From Nannochloropsis oceanica (Eukaryota; Sar; Eustigmatophyceae; Eustigmatales; Monodopsidaceae), in assembly GCA_004519485.1 (NCBI GenBank), contig CP038128.1:124001-188000 (forward strand): a stretch of DNA of 64,000 nucleotides, in the 5' to 3' direction. This document shows, piece by piece, positions 33,681-46,140 of the stretch (position 1 is the first letter of the stretch; each line of letters opens with the position of its first letter). Position numbers and translations under genes: made by a program. The notes below the pieces were generated by a model, which was not told the origin of the DNA, made no database searches, and saw nothing but the letters and a program-made list of their open reading frames with translations.

Positions 33681-35609
33681 ATGGACTCAATATTTAACGC
33701 CTACGGGAGTGATAGCGACTCAGAGAGCATCTCACCCGCATCCTCCACGTCCACCGCCGCCTCCTCAGCTGCTGCCCCTGCAACCGCTAGTGCTGCCAGC
33801 GCCCAGCCCGTGCACCTTGTCCGCCGTACCGTCAACTCGGCCCCCTTCGTGAATCCCGCTCTCAAGACCGTTTTGCACCGGCCTGGCTTCATCCCACCTA
33901 CCACGCGGGAGCTCACAACCAACGTCAAAGCGGCCACGCTGTTGGCTCCTATCCAAGGCCCACAGCACCCTCACAGGCGTGACATGGACGTGATGGGCGG
34001 TACCAAGCTGGCCACGGGCGGCTACAAGGAAGAAGCAGTGATGGAAAAATGGAATTTTCACGAACAATTCCACACGTTTCACGCGCAGGGCTATGCGAGG
34101 GATGATGTGGGCGGGGGAGTGATTGGAAATGTGGCGAATTATGTGAAGAGAGAGGGGCTGAAGAAGCCGGCTCCTGTGGGGCTGAAGAAGCCGGCTCCTG
34201 TGGCGGCCTCGGCCGGAGGGGCCCTGACAAGAGCAGGCGGAGGAAGAGGGAAACGAGAAGAAGAGAAAATGACGGCACAGCAACAACAGGAGCGACAGCA
34301 ACAAATACAGCAACAGCGGCGGAAGCGGAAGATGGAGGCAGGGGAGGAGGAGGAGGAGTTGGGGGAGGAGGATGACGGGCCATGGGCGCCCGTGAAGGGC
34401 GGCCCAGTCCTGACAGAGCTGGAGGCAGGAACGCTAACGGAAGAACAAAAGCGACACCGGAAGGAGCTGGCGGAGCGGAAGGCGCTTAAGCACAGGGGGT
34501 ACGACGAGGAGGAGGATCACGATCGACGGGACGAACGGAAGGTGGCTCATTTATTGCCGCCGCGGCATGACCGAGATACGGTCGCCTCTGAGCCCAGCAC
34601 GCAATTCCATGGCAAGGGCCAGAAAGACTATCAGGGCCGGTCATGGGTGGAGCCACCGGCGGGGCTGCGGGAGGTGGAGACGGACCACCCTTGTTATTTG
34701 CCCAAGCGGTGTACGCACAGGTATGCGGGGCATGAGAAGGGGGTGCAAGCTATTGAGTTCTCCCCTGGCACCGGCCACTTGCTTTTATCCGGATCGCTGG
34801 ATGGGACATGTAAGATGTGGTCTGTGTATGGCGAGCGGCAGCTGCGGAGGACGTACTCGGGGCATGGAGCAGCGGTGCGATGTATTAATTTCAATGCAGA
34901 TGGCACGCGCTTCTTGAGCGGGGGCTTCGATCGGTTTTTGCGGTTGTGGGACACGGAGACGGGGCAGTGCATCTCGACGGTGACCAACCGGAAAGTGCCG
35001 TATGCAGCAAAGTTCTACCCGCCCAACGATAAGTTGTTTGTTTTTGCGGCGTCGGATAACAGGCTTTACACGTTTGATTGGACGTCGGGGGAGATGGTGC
35101 AGGAATATAACCACCACTTGTCAGCCGTGAACACCGTCACTTTCTACGACAATAACACGAAGTTTGCCTCCACTTCGGATGATAAGAAGATGCTGTTGTG
35201 GGAGTGGGATATTCCGGTACCGATCAAGTACATCGCTGAGCCCGGTATGCACTCAATGCCTGCCGTCACCCCCTCCCCAGATGGAGGCTTTGTCGCCTGT
35301 CAGTCTCTAGATAACACCATTAAGATCTTTTCTTGCCGCGATCGCTTCAAGCTTTTGCACAAGAAGGTGTTCAAGGGGCATACTATCGCAGGTTTTGCGT
35401 GTCAGCCGGCATTTTCACCGAACAATCGGTACCTGGCTTCAGGGGATGGGGAAGGGAAGTTGCATTTTTGGGACTTTAAGAACACGCGGTCTTTGGCAAA
35501 GTATCGGGCGCATGACAACGGCCCTTGCATTGGCTTGACCTGGCACCCTGTGGAATCATCCATGGTCGCATCATGTGGTTGGGACGGATTGATCAAGCTT
35601 TGGGAGTAG
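33681..35609 (+). CDS. CDC40: Pre-mRNA-processing factor 17 (CDC40/PRP17), WD40 protein
   Basis: A single exon of 642 aa. The start is the ATG at 33681 (MDSIFNAYGSDSDSES), matching the acidic, Ser-rich start of the family. PRP17 acts in the spliceosome at the second catalytic step. The N-terminal half is disordered but keeps family-like segments (KWNFHEQFHTFHAQGYA). It also carries a charged, Gln/Arg/Glu-rich stretch and a perfect 24-bp duplication (34155-34178 and 34179-34202) encoding GLKKPAPV twice. From about residue 345 a seven-bladed WD40 domain follows, with units such as LLLSGSLDGTCKMW, FLSGGFDRFLRLWD, FASTSDDKKMLLWEW and VASCGWDGLIKLWE at the C-terminus. The lack of introns contrasts with most neighbours. 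Identification is firm. Confidence 0.95.
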   Translation: MDSIFNAYGSDSDSESISPASSTSTAASSAAAPATASAASAQPVHLVRRTVNSAPFVNPALKTVLHRPGFIPPTTRELTTNVKAATLLAPIQGPQHPHRRDMDVMGGTKLATGGYKEEAVMEKWNFHEQFHTFHAQGYARDDVGGGVIGNVANYVKREGLKKPAPVGLKKPAPVAASAGGALTRAGGGRGKREEEKMTAQQQQERQQQIQQQRRKRKMEAGEEEEELGEEDDGPWAPVKGGPVLTELEAGTLTEEQKRHRKELAERKALKHRGYDEEEDHDRRDERKVAHLLPPRHDRDTVASEPSTQFHGKGQKDYQGRSWVEPPAGLREVETDHPCYLPKRCTHRYAGHEKGVQAIEFSPGTGHLLLSGSLDGTCKMWSVYGERQLRRTYSGHGAAVRCINFNADGTRFLSGGFDRFLRLWDTETGQCISTVTNRKVPYAAKFYPPNDKLFVFAASDNRLYTFDWTSGEMVQEYNHHLSAVNTVTFYDNNTKFASTSDDKKMLLWEWDIPVPIKYIAEPGMHSMPAVTPSPDGGFVACQSLDNTIKIFSCRDRFKLLHKKVFKGHTIAGFACQPAFSPNNRYLASGDGEGKLHFWDFKNTRSLAKYRAHDNGPCIGLTWHPVESSMVASCGWDGLIKLWE

Positions 35610-36234
35610 GATAGTTAATTTGAGGGAGGGGAGTGGAACGGGTGTGTGGTTTGGTGGGCGGGATCAGGCATACGATAGAGTTTTGTAAGGCAAGACGAAA
35701 AAAGAAAAAGCAACCTGCACGTTTGGTATGGACATCTTTTATGATTGTTGGAAAATGGTTTGCTTGAAAAGAGTTCTACATGAGCCAGAAAACACAAGAG
35801 GAGGTGTGTGACGCTTTGGCGTGCTTTCGGGTAAAGGAGGCATGCATCAAGTGTCATGGGGGAGGCGAGAGCTGATATAGACCAAGATGAAGGAGCCAAG
35901 TTAGAGGCACAAATGTAAAATACACGTCAATTCCTTGGCAAGGCATCCCACAACCCCAAACTAGCCCCGAGGAATCGGAGTGACGTAGGAAAGGGGGAGG
36001 TCGGTCGGGAGAAGGGCCTGTAACGCCCGCGGTGGTTATGCTCTGGCGAGCGAGCAACGACCAGGGCCTTCAACGCCTGTATAAGCCTTCTCGAGTTTTC
36101 TCGTGCCTTGTGCTCCCCCTCTTTCTTCCGTTCACGTGCCCCACCTGCACCACGCGCCCACATGCGGATTGTTCGTACCCACCCCATACAGCTACAAAGC
36201 TACTACCCGCTCCCCGCCACCCCCACCAACAACC
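35610..36234. other. Intergenic region upstream of the H1-like gene
   Basis: CDC40 3' UTR followed by the H1-like promoter and 5' UTR. Only short, motif-free frames. Pyrimidine-rich and CCAC-rich immediately before the ATG at 36235. Confidence 0.55.
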
Positions 36235-37632
36235 ATGGCTATCCAGGTAAGCAGTCCGTTTCAGAACGACCTTAGGGCGGGAAAAGAGACGCCCTTCCCT
36301 TCAAAACAAAAATGCCCTCACTCGCGCACTCCATGGCCTCCCCACCTCGATCTACATACCCACGCATCTACCTCTACACATACACAAACACTTGCACACT
36401 CACTCCGGCCTGCCCACTCCGATTTTCACACCCACGCAATCACCTACAGAAGAAAACTGCCCCCCCCAAGCGAGGACGCCCTGCGGGCAAGAAGGCTCCT
36501 GCGAAAAAAGCCCCTGCTGCCAAGAAGGCGGTTGTCAAGGCGGCTGGCAAGAAAGCCACGAAGCCGGCTGGCAAGCGTGGACGTCCCGCCAAGGCCGAGG
36601 CCGCCCCCGCTGCGGTTCCGGCTCCCGCGGTAAGTCTCCCTCCTACCCTCCTTATCTTCCCCTCCTTCCCGCCCTCCCTCGCTCATGCGTGGATGCGTGT
36701 GTCCTTGAGGTCCATTCTTGCTCCTGAATTGCTTCCTACCTTCCTTCCCAATATATTTCGTCGACTGGATCAATAAACCGAATTCTAACTCTTCTCTTCC
36801 CTCGATCCCTTCCCACTTCCCTCCCGCCACCCTAACAGAAGGCCACGCCCGAGGCTGCCCTCGTGAAGATGGCCGCCAAGCCCAAGACTACCAAGGTAAG
36901 TTTACTCTGCTCCCTCCCTCCCTCCCTCCCTCCCTCCCTCCCTCCCTCCTTTTCTCCTTTCTATCGTTCACCGGATGACCAGCTACTCCCCTTTCTCAAC
37001 CCCTCCTTCCCCCTCTCCGTCCCTTCGTCCCTCCACCCTAACAGCCGAAGGCTGTGGCCAAGAAGAGCAAGCCCGCTGTCAAAAAGACCAAGCTCGCTGT
37101 CAAGAAGGCCGGTAGGTACCCCTGCCATCCCTCCGTTCCCCTTTCCTCGTCACCGCACCACCCTATCTTACTCCCTCGCTCCTGCCTTCCCTCCCTCCCT
37201 CACTTTCTTCCGACCTTTCAGCCCCCAAGCCCAAGGCCACCGCTGCTAAGAAGAGCAAGCCTGCTGCCAAGAAGACCGGTAAGTACATTTCCCCTCCCTC
37301 CCTCTTTTTCTCTTCCTTCATCCCTCTCTCTTCCTCGCCTTACCCATCCCTCATCCTCCCTCCCTTCCCCCCTCCCTCCCTTCCTTCCAGCCCCGAAGAA
37401 GCCCGCCGCAAAGAAGTCCAAGCCCGCGGCGAAGAAGTCCAAGCCCGCGGCGAAGAAGGCTAAGACCACCAAGGCAAGTCTTTACCCTCTCTCCCTTCAT
37501 TTCCTTTCTCCGTCCTCTCCTCTCGTGCATAATCCTCACCCTTCCTCCCTTCCCCCTGCTTCCTTCCCTCCCTCTATCTCACAGCCTAAGGTGGCTGCGA
37601 AGAAGGGCCCCGGCCGCCCCAAGAAGGCCTAA
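36235..37632 (+). CDS. Lysine/alanine-rich histone H1-like protein with AT-hook motifs
   Basis: Seven exons: 36235-36246, 36450-36629, 36839-36895, 37045-37111, 37222-37278, 37391-37473 and 37585-37632 (167 aa). The product is almost entirely Lys, Ala and Pro, with repeated KKSKPAAKK units. AT-hook-like KRGRP occurs twice near the N-terminus, and GPGRPKKA closes the protein. It resembles the C-terminal tail of linker histone H1 and bacterial or protist H1-like proteins, but has no winged-helix globular domain. It is expected to be a nuclear chromatin-compacting protein. The first coding exon is only 12 nt (MAIQ). Intron 6 begins with GC rather than GT (AAG then GCAAGT); it is 111 nt with no in-frame stop, so retention would give a longer in-frame protein. 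Introns carry CCCT repeats. The exon chain is supported by frame and amino-acid periodicity. Confidence 0.85.
36910..36949 (+). repeat. (CCCT)n tetranucleotide repeat in an H1-like gene intron
   Basis: About ten CCCT/CTCC units in intron 3, between the donor at 36896 and the acceptor before 37045. Other introns of this gene carry shorter runs of the same unit. Confidence 0.9.
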
Positions 37633-38667
37633 ATCATTTATTTGACTTTAGGCGAGAGCGAGATTATAGTACGTGTGACGGAAAGCAAGTTCACATCTTC
37701 CCCTGTGCAGGCATGTGAGTGTGTGTATGAGGGGGGGTTAATAAGTGTGTGTGCCTGCGGAACAGAAGTGTGCGCTCTCACCCCGGTGACTAACACCTAA
37801 GAGTGAAGGATCAGCAAGCGTTATAAAAAGAAGGGATGAAAAAGGCTGGAAGTTTGATGAAAAGAAACACAAGAATCAGAATGGGAAAGCGAGAAAGAGA
37901 GCTGTCGACAGAGAGAGGGAGAGTGAAAAGTGAATACGCCATACACCGGAAACGAGGAGTTAAAGAGAGTGACAAGAACGCATTCATCAAGGCAAGATAG
38001 TCTAGTGGGCTGTTTGCAGATTCAGGCTAGACTACTCCATTTTTTCACACACACACCAACACTACCACAACCGACACTGCCACCTATAAAGCCTAAAAAG
38101 AGAGGAATGAAACATCAACAACAACAGAAGACCACCACGTCAAACCCACGATGAGAACGATGATAAGGAAAATGAGGAAACGAAGGAAAAAACAACAACC
38201 ACCCTAACATTTACTAACTTTTGTCAAACTGTCAACACTTCGTGATATGTATATTTTTTCTTTCCCTCTTCTCACAATTATGATTCACCCTTCCTCATGC
38301 GCATTTACGTCACCCTCTGTCCTGTGGTTTGTAAATTTTGTATGGAGACCTGTCGAGTTCTGTTGATTATTCTGATTGATTGATTAATTGGTTAATTGAT
38401 TGATTCTTGTGAACAAACCTCCTCCTCATGTGGTCCATTTGATGTTTGTCGTCCTGTTAAGCCAAGAGCGAGCATCCACGCTGATCCATGTCCACACTCA
38501 CCAATGCAGCAGAGCCCTCCACACAAAGTGATGAAAAAATATGAAGGGAACTGCGAGTCAGAGGGCGTAACCGCTCTGCAAGTGAGATTTGCGACTTTTC
38601 CCTTCGCTTTACTCATCACACAAACTGGCATCGATCCAACTAACTCCCAACACATTCACACAGAGGC
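37633..38667. other. Intergenic region between the H1-like and PsbQ-like genes
   Basis: About 1 kb, A/G-rich on the plus strand to about 38200, then AT-rich. An irregular GATT/AATT repeat lies at about 38370-38402. No frame carries a motif. It includes the 3' UTR of the H1-like gene and the promoter of the lumen-protein gene. Confidence 0.55.
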
Positions 38668-39664
38668 ATGTTGTGGCTGCGGCCAGCCTTGTTCGTGGCC
38701 TTGCTGTGCCTGGTCGTGGTGGATAGCTTCGTGGTACCTTGCCAGCGTCCGGGATTAGGTAAGAGGCAGATAGAAAGAAAGCGGGCCTCTCATCACGGCA
38801 AACCTGCGCTTGTCCCAACCATGCCCACTCATATCGACTGTGTCCCTTTTAATCCTTCATCCCAAATACACAGGCCCAACCATGTCGTCGGCGCAGGGAC
38901 CGGCGTCATCACCCGTGACACGCGGCGATCTGCTCAAAGCGGGCGGTACCTTTTTCGCCTTCTCCTTCGTTTCCCCGAACCCCACCTGGGCACGCGGCCT
39001 GCCTACGGGACCCAGCAAGTCCGAGCTCCTGGAGAAAACCAGAAACAAGGACACCGAGGACCCCGTAGAGAAGAAAGCACGCCTAGCCGCCCTCAGAAAA
39101 GAACGCCTGGAACGCCAACGTCAACTGGATGCCGAGGAAGAGGCCCGCAAGAACGACCCCAATCGCAAAGAAGTTGATATTGACGCCAATCTCCGTGCCT
39201 CCTACTACTATCCCACTGCCCAAAAGCGCTACCTCCCCCGCGTCAAGGCCGCTGCGGATGCCCTACCCGCCGCCAAGGCTAGTCTCCAAGCTGGGCAATG
39301 GGACAAAGTCGAAGCTTACGCCAACACGGAGGCGGACAATGCCGCCTTGCCCCTCAAGCTGTACGCATCCTCCCTCACTGGCCAAGGTCTATCTCTGGAC
39401 GTGTCCTACGTAAAAGTTCTCAATACGCAGGCGGAGGTGTATGGAAAGGAGCTAGAAACATTCAAAAAAGCAGTCAAAGCCAAGGATGCCGGCAAGGCCC
39501 TGTCTACCTTAGACAGAATGGAAGCTGCGCTTGCTCTGTACCGGAAGACGGCACGGATTGACAAGGCGGATGGGGGTGTGGGCGAGTTCCCGACAGACAG
39601 TAAGTTGGGTGCTAGCTTTGCGAACAACAACCCGAGTTTATACAAAAAGCGAGGGAAGGAGTAA
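38668..39664 (+). CDS. Plastid thylakoid-lumen PsbQ/Psb31-like protein
   Basis: Exons 38668-38758 and 38874-39664 give 293 aa. Exon 1 encodes a signal peptide (LFVALLCLVVV) ending DSFVVP, an ASAF-type plastid import signature of secondary algae. A second hydrophobic segment preceded by TRGDLLKAGG and ending PTWARG looks like a thylakoid transfer signal with an AxA-like cleavage site. The mature part begins with a highly charged Lys/Glu/Arg helix (about 95-140), then SYYYPTAQKRYLPRVKAAAD and a series of amphipathic helices consistent with a four-helix bundle. That arrangement and the YYPTAQKRYLPR block suggest the extrinsic photosystem II proteins PsbQ or Psb31; this assignment is by resemblance and less certain than the targeting. 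The join is phase 1 and GT-AG. Confidence 0.75.
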
Positions 39665-40033
39665 TTGACAGATTAGTGGCCACGGAAGGTTTTATAGAGC
39701 GCAAGTCCTCAGAAAGCAGGAGGCACACGTGTGATTATAGTAGGGATTCAAAAAGAGGGTTGGCACCCTCGAGAAAACAAAAATACAATGACTAAAGAGA
39801 TCAACAAGGAAAGGACTTCATGACATGCATACTCTGAAGTTCTTGCTCTTCTCATTCTTGCTCTTCTTGTTCTTCTTGTTTTTTGTTTTTGTTTTTGTGT
39901 TCGTTCTTCTTCTCCTCCTTCTCCTCTTTTTATTTTTTAGATGCAAACTTTTCCTTTTTTTGCCAACTCGATCACTGCATCCATGCTCCTCTCCTCCTAC
40001 TCTCCCTCCCTCCCTCCGTCACTACATGAGTTC
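39665..40033. other. Convergent 3' region between PsbQ-like and ALG9 genes
   Basis: 369 bp, T/C-rich (CTTCTT, TTTTTG) around 39840-39960. No motif-bearing frame. Contains the 3' UTRs of both genes. Confidence 0.6.
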
Positions 40034-40916
40034 TTATTCTACCCACGTCGGCCCAGGGCCCGCCCCGTTATGTTCCTCCCTCTCTAACAACGTCAAGGCG
40101 CCATAATGCAAACGTGGCCCACTCGCAAAGGGCACCCAAAAAGACCGCCAAGGTGAGGGAGACAGATCCTTATCCAATAAAGGGTAACGACTTAATACCT
40201 TCCATGCCTCGGGCATTGATTCCCCCAGCTCACGCAAGCGAGTGACCACTGATTTGATGTGATATGCGGTGTGCTCGTCTTCTGATTTATATTCCTCTTC
40301 GTCAGGCTGTTGCTGCTGGTCCTGATGCTGCGGCTCTTCCGGGTAAGGTGGGAAGAGCTCAATCAGGTAATGGCACGAATGGATGGGGACGTATCTTGAC
40401 GTCTCTTCTCGGTTGTATTCATTAAATGATTGAAGAGGGGCAGCCCAGGTGCCATTTCTCGGGCGAAAGGGCTGAGGTAGCTGCCCACCGAATCCTGCTT
40501 GGACAAAGGTGAGTTGAATGTCGGCGTGGGGGAGGAAGAAAGAAGAAGGGAATCGGTACCATTCGGCACCAAGACAGAGGCGGATGGGCTGGGAATGGTG
40601 AGGGGAAGGGAGGGTGGAAGGGGAAGCTTGCTGCTGGAGAAGAAATGAGGTGCGTTGAGTTCGGGAGAAGTCTCTGAAAAGGTGCAGGGGGGCGGCGAAA
40701 TTTTGGGACATGGACACGACGCGGGAGACGGAGAGAAGGAGGTGGAGGAGGAGGGTGAAGGGGATGAGGGCCTTGGCCAGCAGGCCGGCGAGGCGCTGGG
40801 CGAGGCGGAGGAGGAGGGAGGTGAACAAGGATGTAGACGGTTGCTCGGCCGAACTGCTGCTCCTCTCAGTCTTTGTCTGGCCGGCGGTCTTTTTGCTTCT
40901 GCTGCTGCTACTACTA

Positions 40917-40996
<80 letters not shown>

Positions 40997-42561
40997 TTTC
41001 CGCTTCCCTCCTCCATTCTCTTCTCCTCCCGCGGAGGCAAAGGCCTCAAAGGCCGCGACCAGCCCATGTAAGGACAAGGCTGCACATAGAGCCAAGAGCG
41101 GATAGATGGGGAAAAGAAATCTTTCCTCTTTATGTGGGCGGAAAGTCATGACGCTCAACCACAGAAAGGCTGGTGAGACGAAAACAAAGGCCTCGAGTTT
41201 CACGCGTATCGACCAAGCAGGCCAGGGAAGGGAAAGGAGGAGGACAGGGAGGAAGAGGGCGAGGGGGAGGGCGACGTTCAGGTTGAGTAGGAGGTTTTTG
41301 AGGTAGAATGACCAGGGCTCCACGCCGTAGAGTGTGTCGTCGGCCCCTTCAGGTCCTCCTCCTATGTTGTACAGAAGTATGTTGAGGGCAGGGAAGGCCA
41401 AACGACGGTAGAAATAGGCATCGACCAGGAGGACGGGAGGGAGGACTAGAAGGAGGGCGCCGATCCCATAGGTGAGCACGCGGATGGTACCTCGTTGGTA
41501 TTGAGGGGAATTGCCTGGCCTGGAGGTGCTGGAGAAGATGCAATCATACAGAACGTGCAGGGCGAGGGGGAGGAAGAGGAGGGCGACGAAGGGCCAGCCC
41601 AAGGCAAAAACAGCTGCGACCGCAAAAAACGTAGCCCACCAATATCGTCGAGTGAGCCAGTTGGCGGTCGTGACCATGACCATGTTGCAAGCGGCGCTCG
41701 AGGGGAGGAGGGCCGGGGATGCTTGGAAGAGACCGGCGGAGGTGAGGAGGAAGAGGAAGGTCAGGAACCCAGGCCGGGCACCGAGGCGCCGGGCGATGCC
41801 GTCAACAAAAGTGGCTTCACACGCCGCTGAGATGAGGGAGAGAAGTACGCGGATGCCGTAGAAAATGAGCCGTTTGTCGGGAGGGAGTGGGCCTTGGAGG
41901 AGTTGGAGCACTAGGGCGAGGGCTTTCCCGATGGCAGCATGGGGGAGGAGGTAGGCGTAGGAGCGGAGAATGTAGACGGGGGAATATTCCCAGGTTTGCA
42001 TACCGGTGCCATAGAGCAGGTAGTGCAGGGGTTCCCAGTAATTGTACGTTTCGTCGCAGTCTGCTATCGGGGTCAAGAGGCCGCCGGCCACGCGTACCCC
42101 TAGCAAGGCGAGTCCGGCCGCGATACCATACCGGCGAGAGACGTCCAGGTCTCGATTGCGCTTTCCACTGCTTCTATGGTTACGGAAATTTCTAAATATT
42201 CCACTGCTTCCTGTAGTTATCACAGGAGTCGCTGGTGGGGGTTGTGGGTGTGGATGTGTGGGCGGTGTCGAAGCTCGTTTACGCGAGGTTCTTCCGCTGC
42301 TGCTGCTTGTGGAAATGACATTAGCAGCTGATGATAGGCCAGAACTGCGTGTCTGTCTCCCAGAAGCGCCTATTTTCTCTGGGTTCTCTGCACCCGAAGA
42401 CTGTGTCTGTGTGTGCGAGGGGGCGGGTGGAGTGTGTGTGGGCTGATTGAGGTGGGGAATATGAGGGCAGGCGCACTTTACAAAGAAATTCTACCAGCGT
42501 CTAGAAAAGAGCACGCTATACGTACCTTGGGCGTGCCGCCTCGTCGCGGCGACCTGCGCAT
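40034..42561 (-). CDS. ALG9: ALG9 alpha-1,2-mannosyltransferase (GT22 family)
   Basis: Exons 42561-42526 (12 codons) and 42442-40034 give 814 aa. ALG9 adds alpha-1,2-mannoses to the dolichol-linked N-glycan precursor in the ER lumen. The hallmark block is DCDETYNYWEPLHYLLYG near residue 137, followed by QTWEYSP and LRSYAYL, which fit ALG9 better than ALG12 or PIG-B. Many hydrophobic segments span about 100-440, and KEERFLFPIYPL is the other family block. A run of about 33 Ser (coded by AGC/AGT, positions 40897-40994) interrupts the protein near residue 490-520. The C-terminal part resembles the ALG9 lumenal tail. The first exon encodes MRRSPRRGGTPK. It is joined to exon 2 at phase 0 because no in-frame ATG lies upstream of the conserved region in exon 2; this short exon is the least certain part. 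Confidence 0.9.
40897..40994 (-). repeat. AGC/AGT microsatellite encoding polyserine in ALG9
   Basis: About 33 tandem triplets: first a mixed stretch, then a block of nine or more ACT, then a long GCT block as seen on the plus strand. Read as Ser codons in ALG9. On the plus strand the same bases read as polyLeu or polyAla. Confidence 0.92.
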
Positions 42562-44851
<2,290 letters not shown>

Positions 44852-45235
44852 AGGGAGGGAGGTAGGTAGGTAGGTAGGTAGGTAGGTGGTTCATGGGACG
44901 GTGCGTCAATGAAAATGAGGAAAAGAAAGCAGGAGCGCGGGTGTTGAGGGGGGGATGGAGGGAGAGAAGGAGGGAGAGGTTCTGACTTGGACACGGAAAG
45001 AAACGTGCATATGGTGGCTATTTACGCGATGGGAGGATATCATGCATGGACCTCAATAAATAAAACACTATTCAGTAATTGAAGCCGTCCAAATGATGTC
45101 TTGGTGGTCAAGAGTGAGATTTGCTTTGATTTTCTCTTTCATCTTTCCTCGTTTTCTAATCCAGGCCGCTCTCCCCCTCCTATCTCTCTTCTTTTTCTCT
45201 TTCTCCCTCTCCCTCTCCCTCTTTCTGTCTCTTCT
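44852..45235. other. Convergent 3' region between TrpRS and SUMO genes
   Basis: 384 bp. A short GGTA repeat lies just after the TrpRS stop (about 44863-44887), and a T/C-rich stretch at 45150-45240. No coding motif. Confidence 0.6.
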
Positions 45236-46140
45236 TCATTTCTCATTCTTTTCTTGTACAGCTAAATGGTTTTGTGACCGTAATCGATGCCCCCCAAGCT
45301 GCTCCAGCATGACGTCGATCTAGACATGGGCCGTGAAGAGCAAGAGAAGGAATATGAGAATCTTCAATCATTCCTCCCCTATTTCCCTCACTTGCCGACA
45401 TCTGAGTATATAAACATCTTTACATCGCACTTGTCTCCCCCTTCGTCCGCCCCTCCCTCCCTCCCTCCCTCCCTCCCTCCTCACCTGATCCTCGTCTTCC
45501 AGGTCCAGCTCTTCAGGCGTTTGATGTTTCTCGATTCGCTGTAAAATGAAATAAAAACGTCGGCCTGAGTCATTCGGTTCATCATTCCTCCCTCCCTCCT
45601 TCCTTTCTTCCCTCCCTTCCTTCTTCCCTCCACATGTGATAGTGAGAAGAAAAAGAGAAAAGAGCGTGAATGGTAGCGGCAAGCCCAACGCTGCCGAAGA
45701 CGTCATTTCCCCACCTCCCCTCCCTCCCTCCCTCCCTCCCTCCTTCCCTTCCTCCCTTCCTCGCCTTACCAGCCCGTCGAGGAGGAAACGGAGAGCATTG
45801 GAGTTGATGCCCTTGCGTGTGGCATATGTGTTGAAGACTTTCTCCATCTTAGTTGTCTTCTTCACCTGTTTGGGGAGAAGAGGGAGGGAAGGAGAGAGGG
45901 ATGAGGACGAGAAATCTGAGTCGCGACAAATTTTATTTCACTTCACCGTGCATTGGCGCCGATCACATTTTTCTATTCATAACATACCTTTCTTTGTTCC
46001 TCCCTCCCTCCCTCCCTCCCTCCCTCTGTTTCTACCTTGAACATTGTCTCCTCTCCCGTCTGGTCCTTGACTCGCAAAGTGATACTCTCTCCCTTGGGCT
46101 CGTCTGTCTTTACGGTAGCCATTGCTGCTGGTGATGTCAT
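45236..46140 (-). CDS. SUMO: SUMO, small ubiquitin-like modifier precursor
   Basis: Exons 46140-46036, 45865-45770, 45538-45485 and 45319-45236 give 112 aa. The product is attached to lysines of target proteins by the E1/UBC9 system. Family signs are ITLRVKDQTGEETMFKVKK, the NSNALRFLLDGLRI segment and HQTPEELDLEDEDQIDVMLE. The mature end QLGG is at residues 92-95, where a SENP/ULP protease should cleave. After it comes a 17-residue tail (HRLRSQNHLAVQEKNEK), long for a SUMO precursor. Start: the first in-frame ATG is at 46140; an ATG at 46122 would give MATVKTDEP and 106 aa and is equally plausible. Introns contain GGGA runs on the sense strand (CCCT on plus). It is divergent from ORC4. Confidence 0.93.

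Noticed and set aside
40655-41151. Plus-strand polyLeu/polyAla frames
   Set aside because: Antisense readings of the ALG9 polySer microsatellite.
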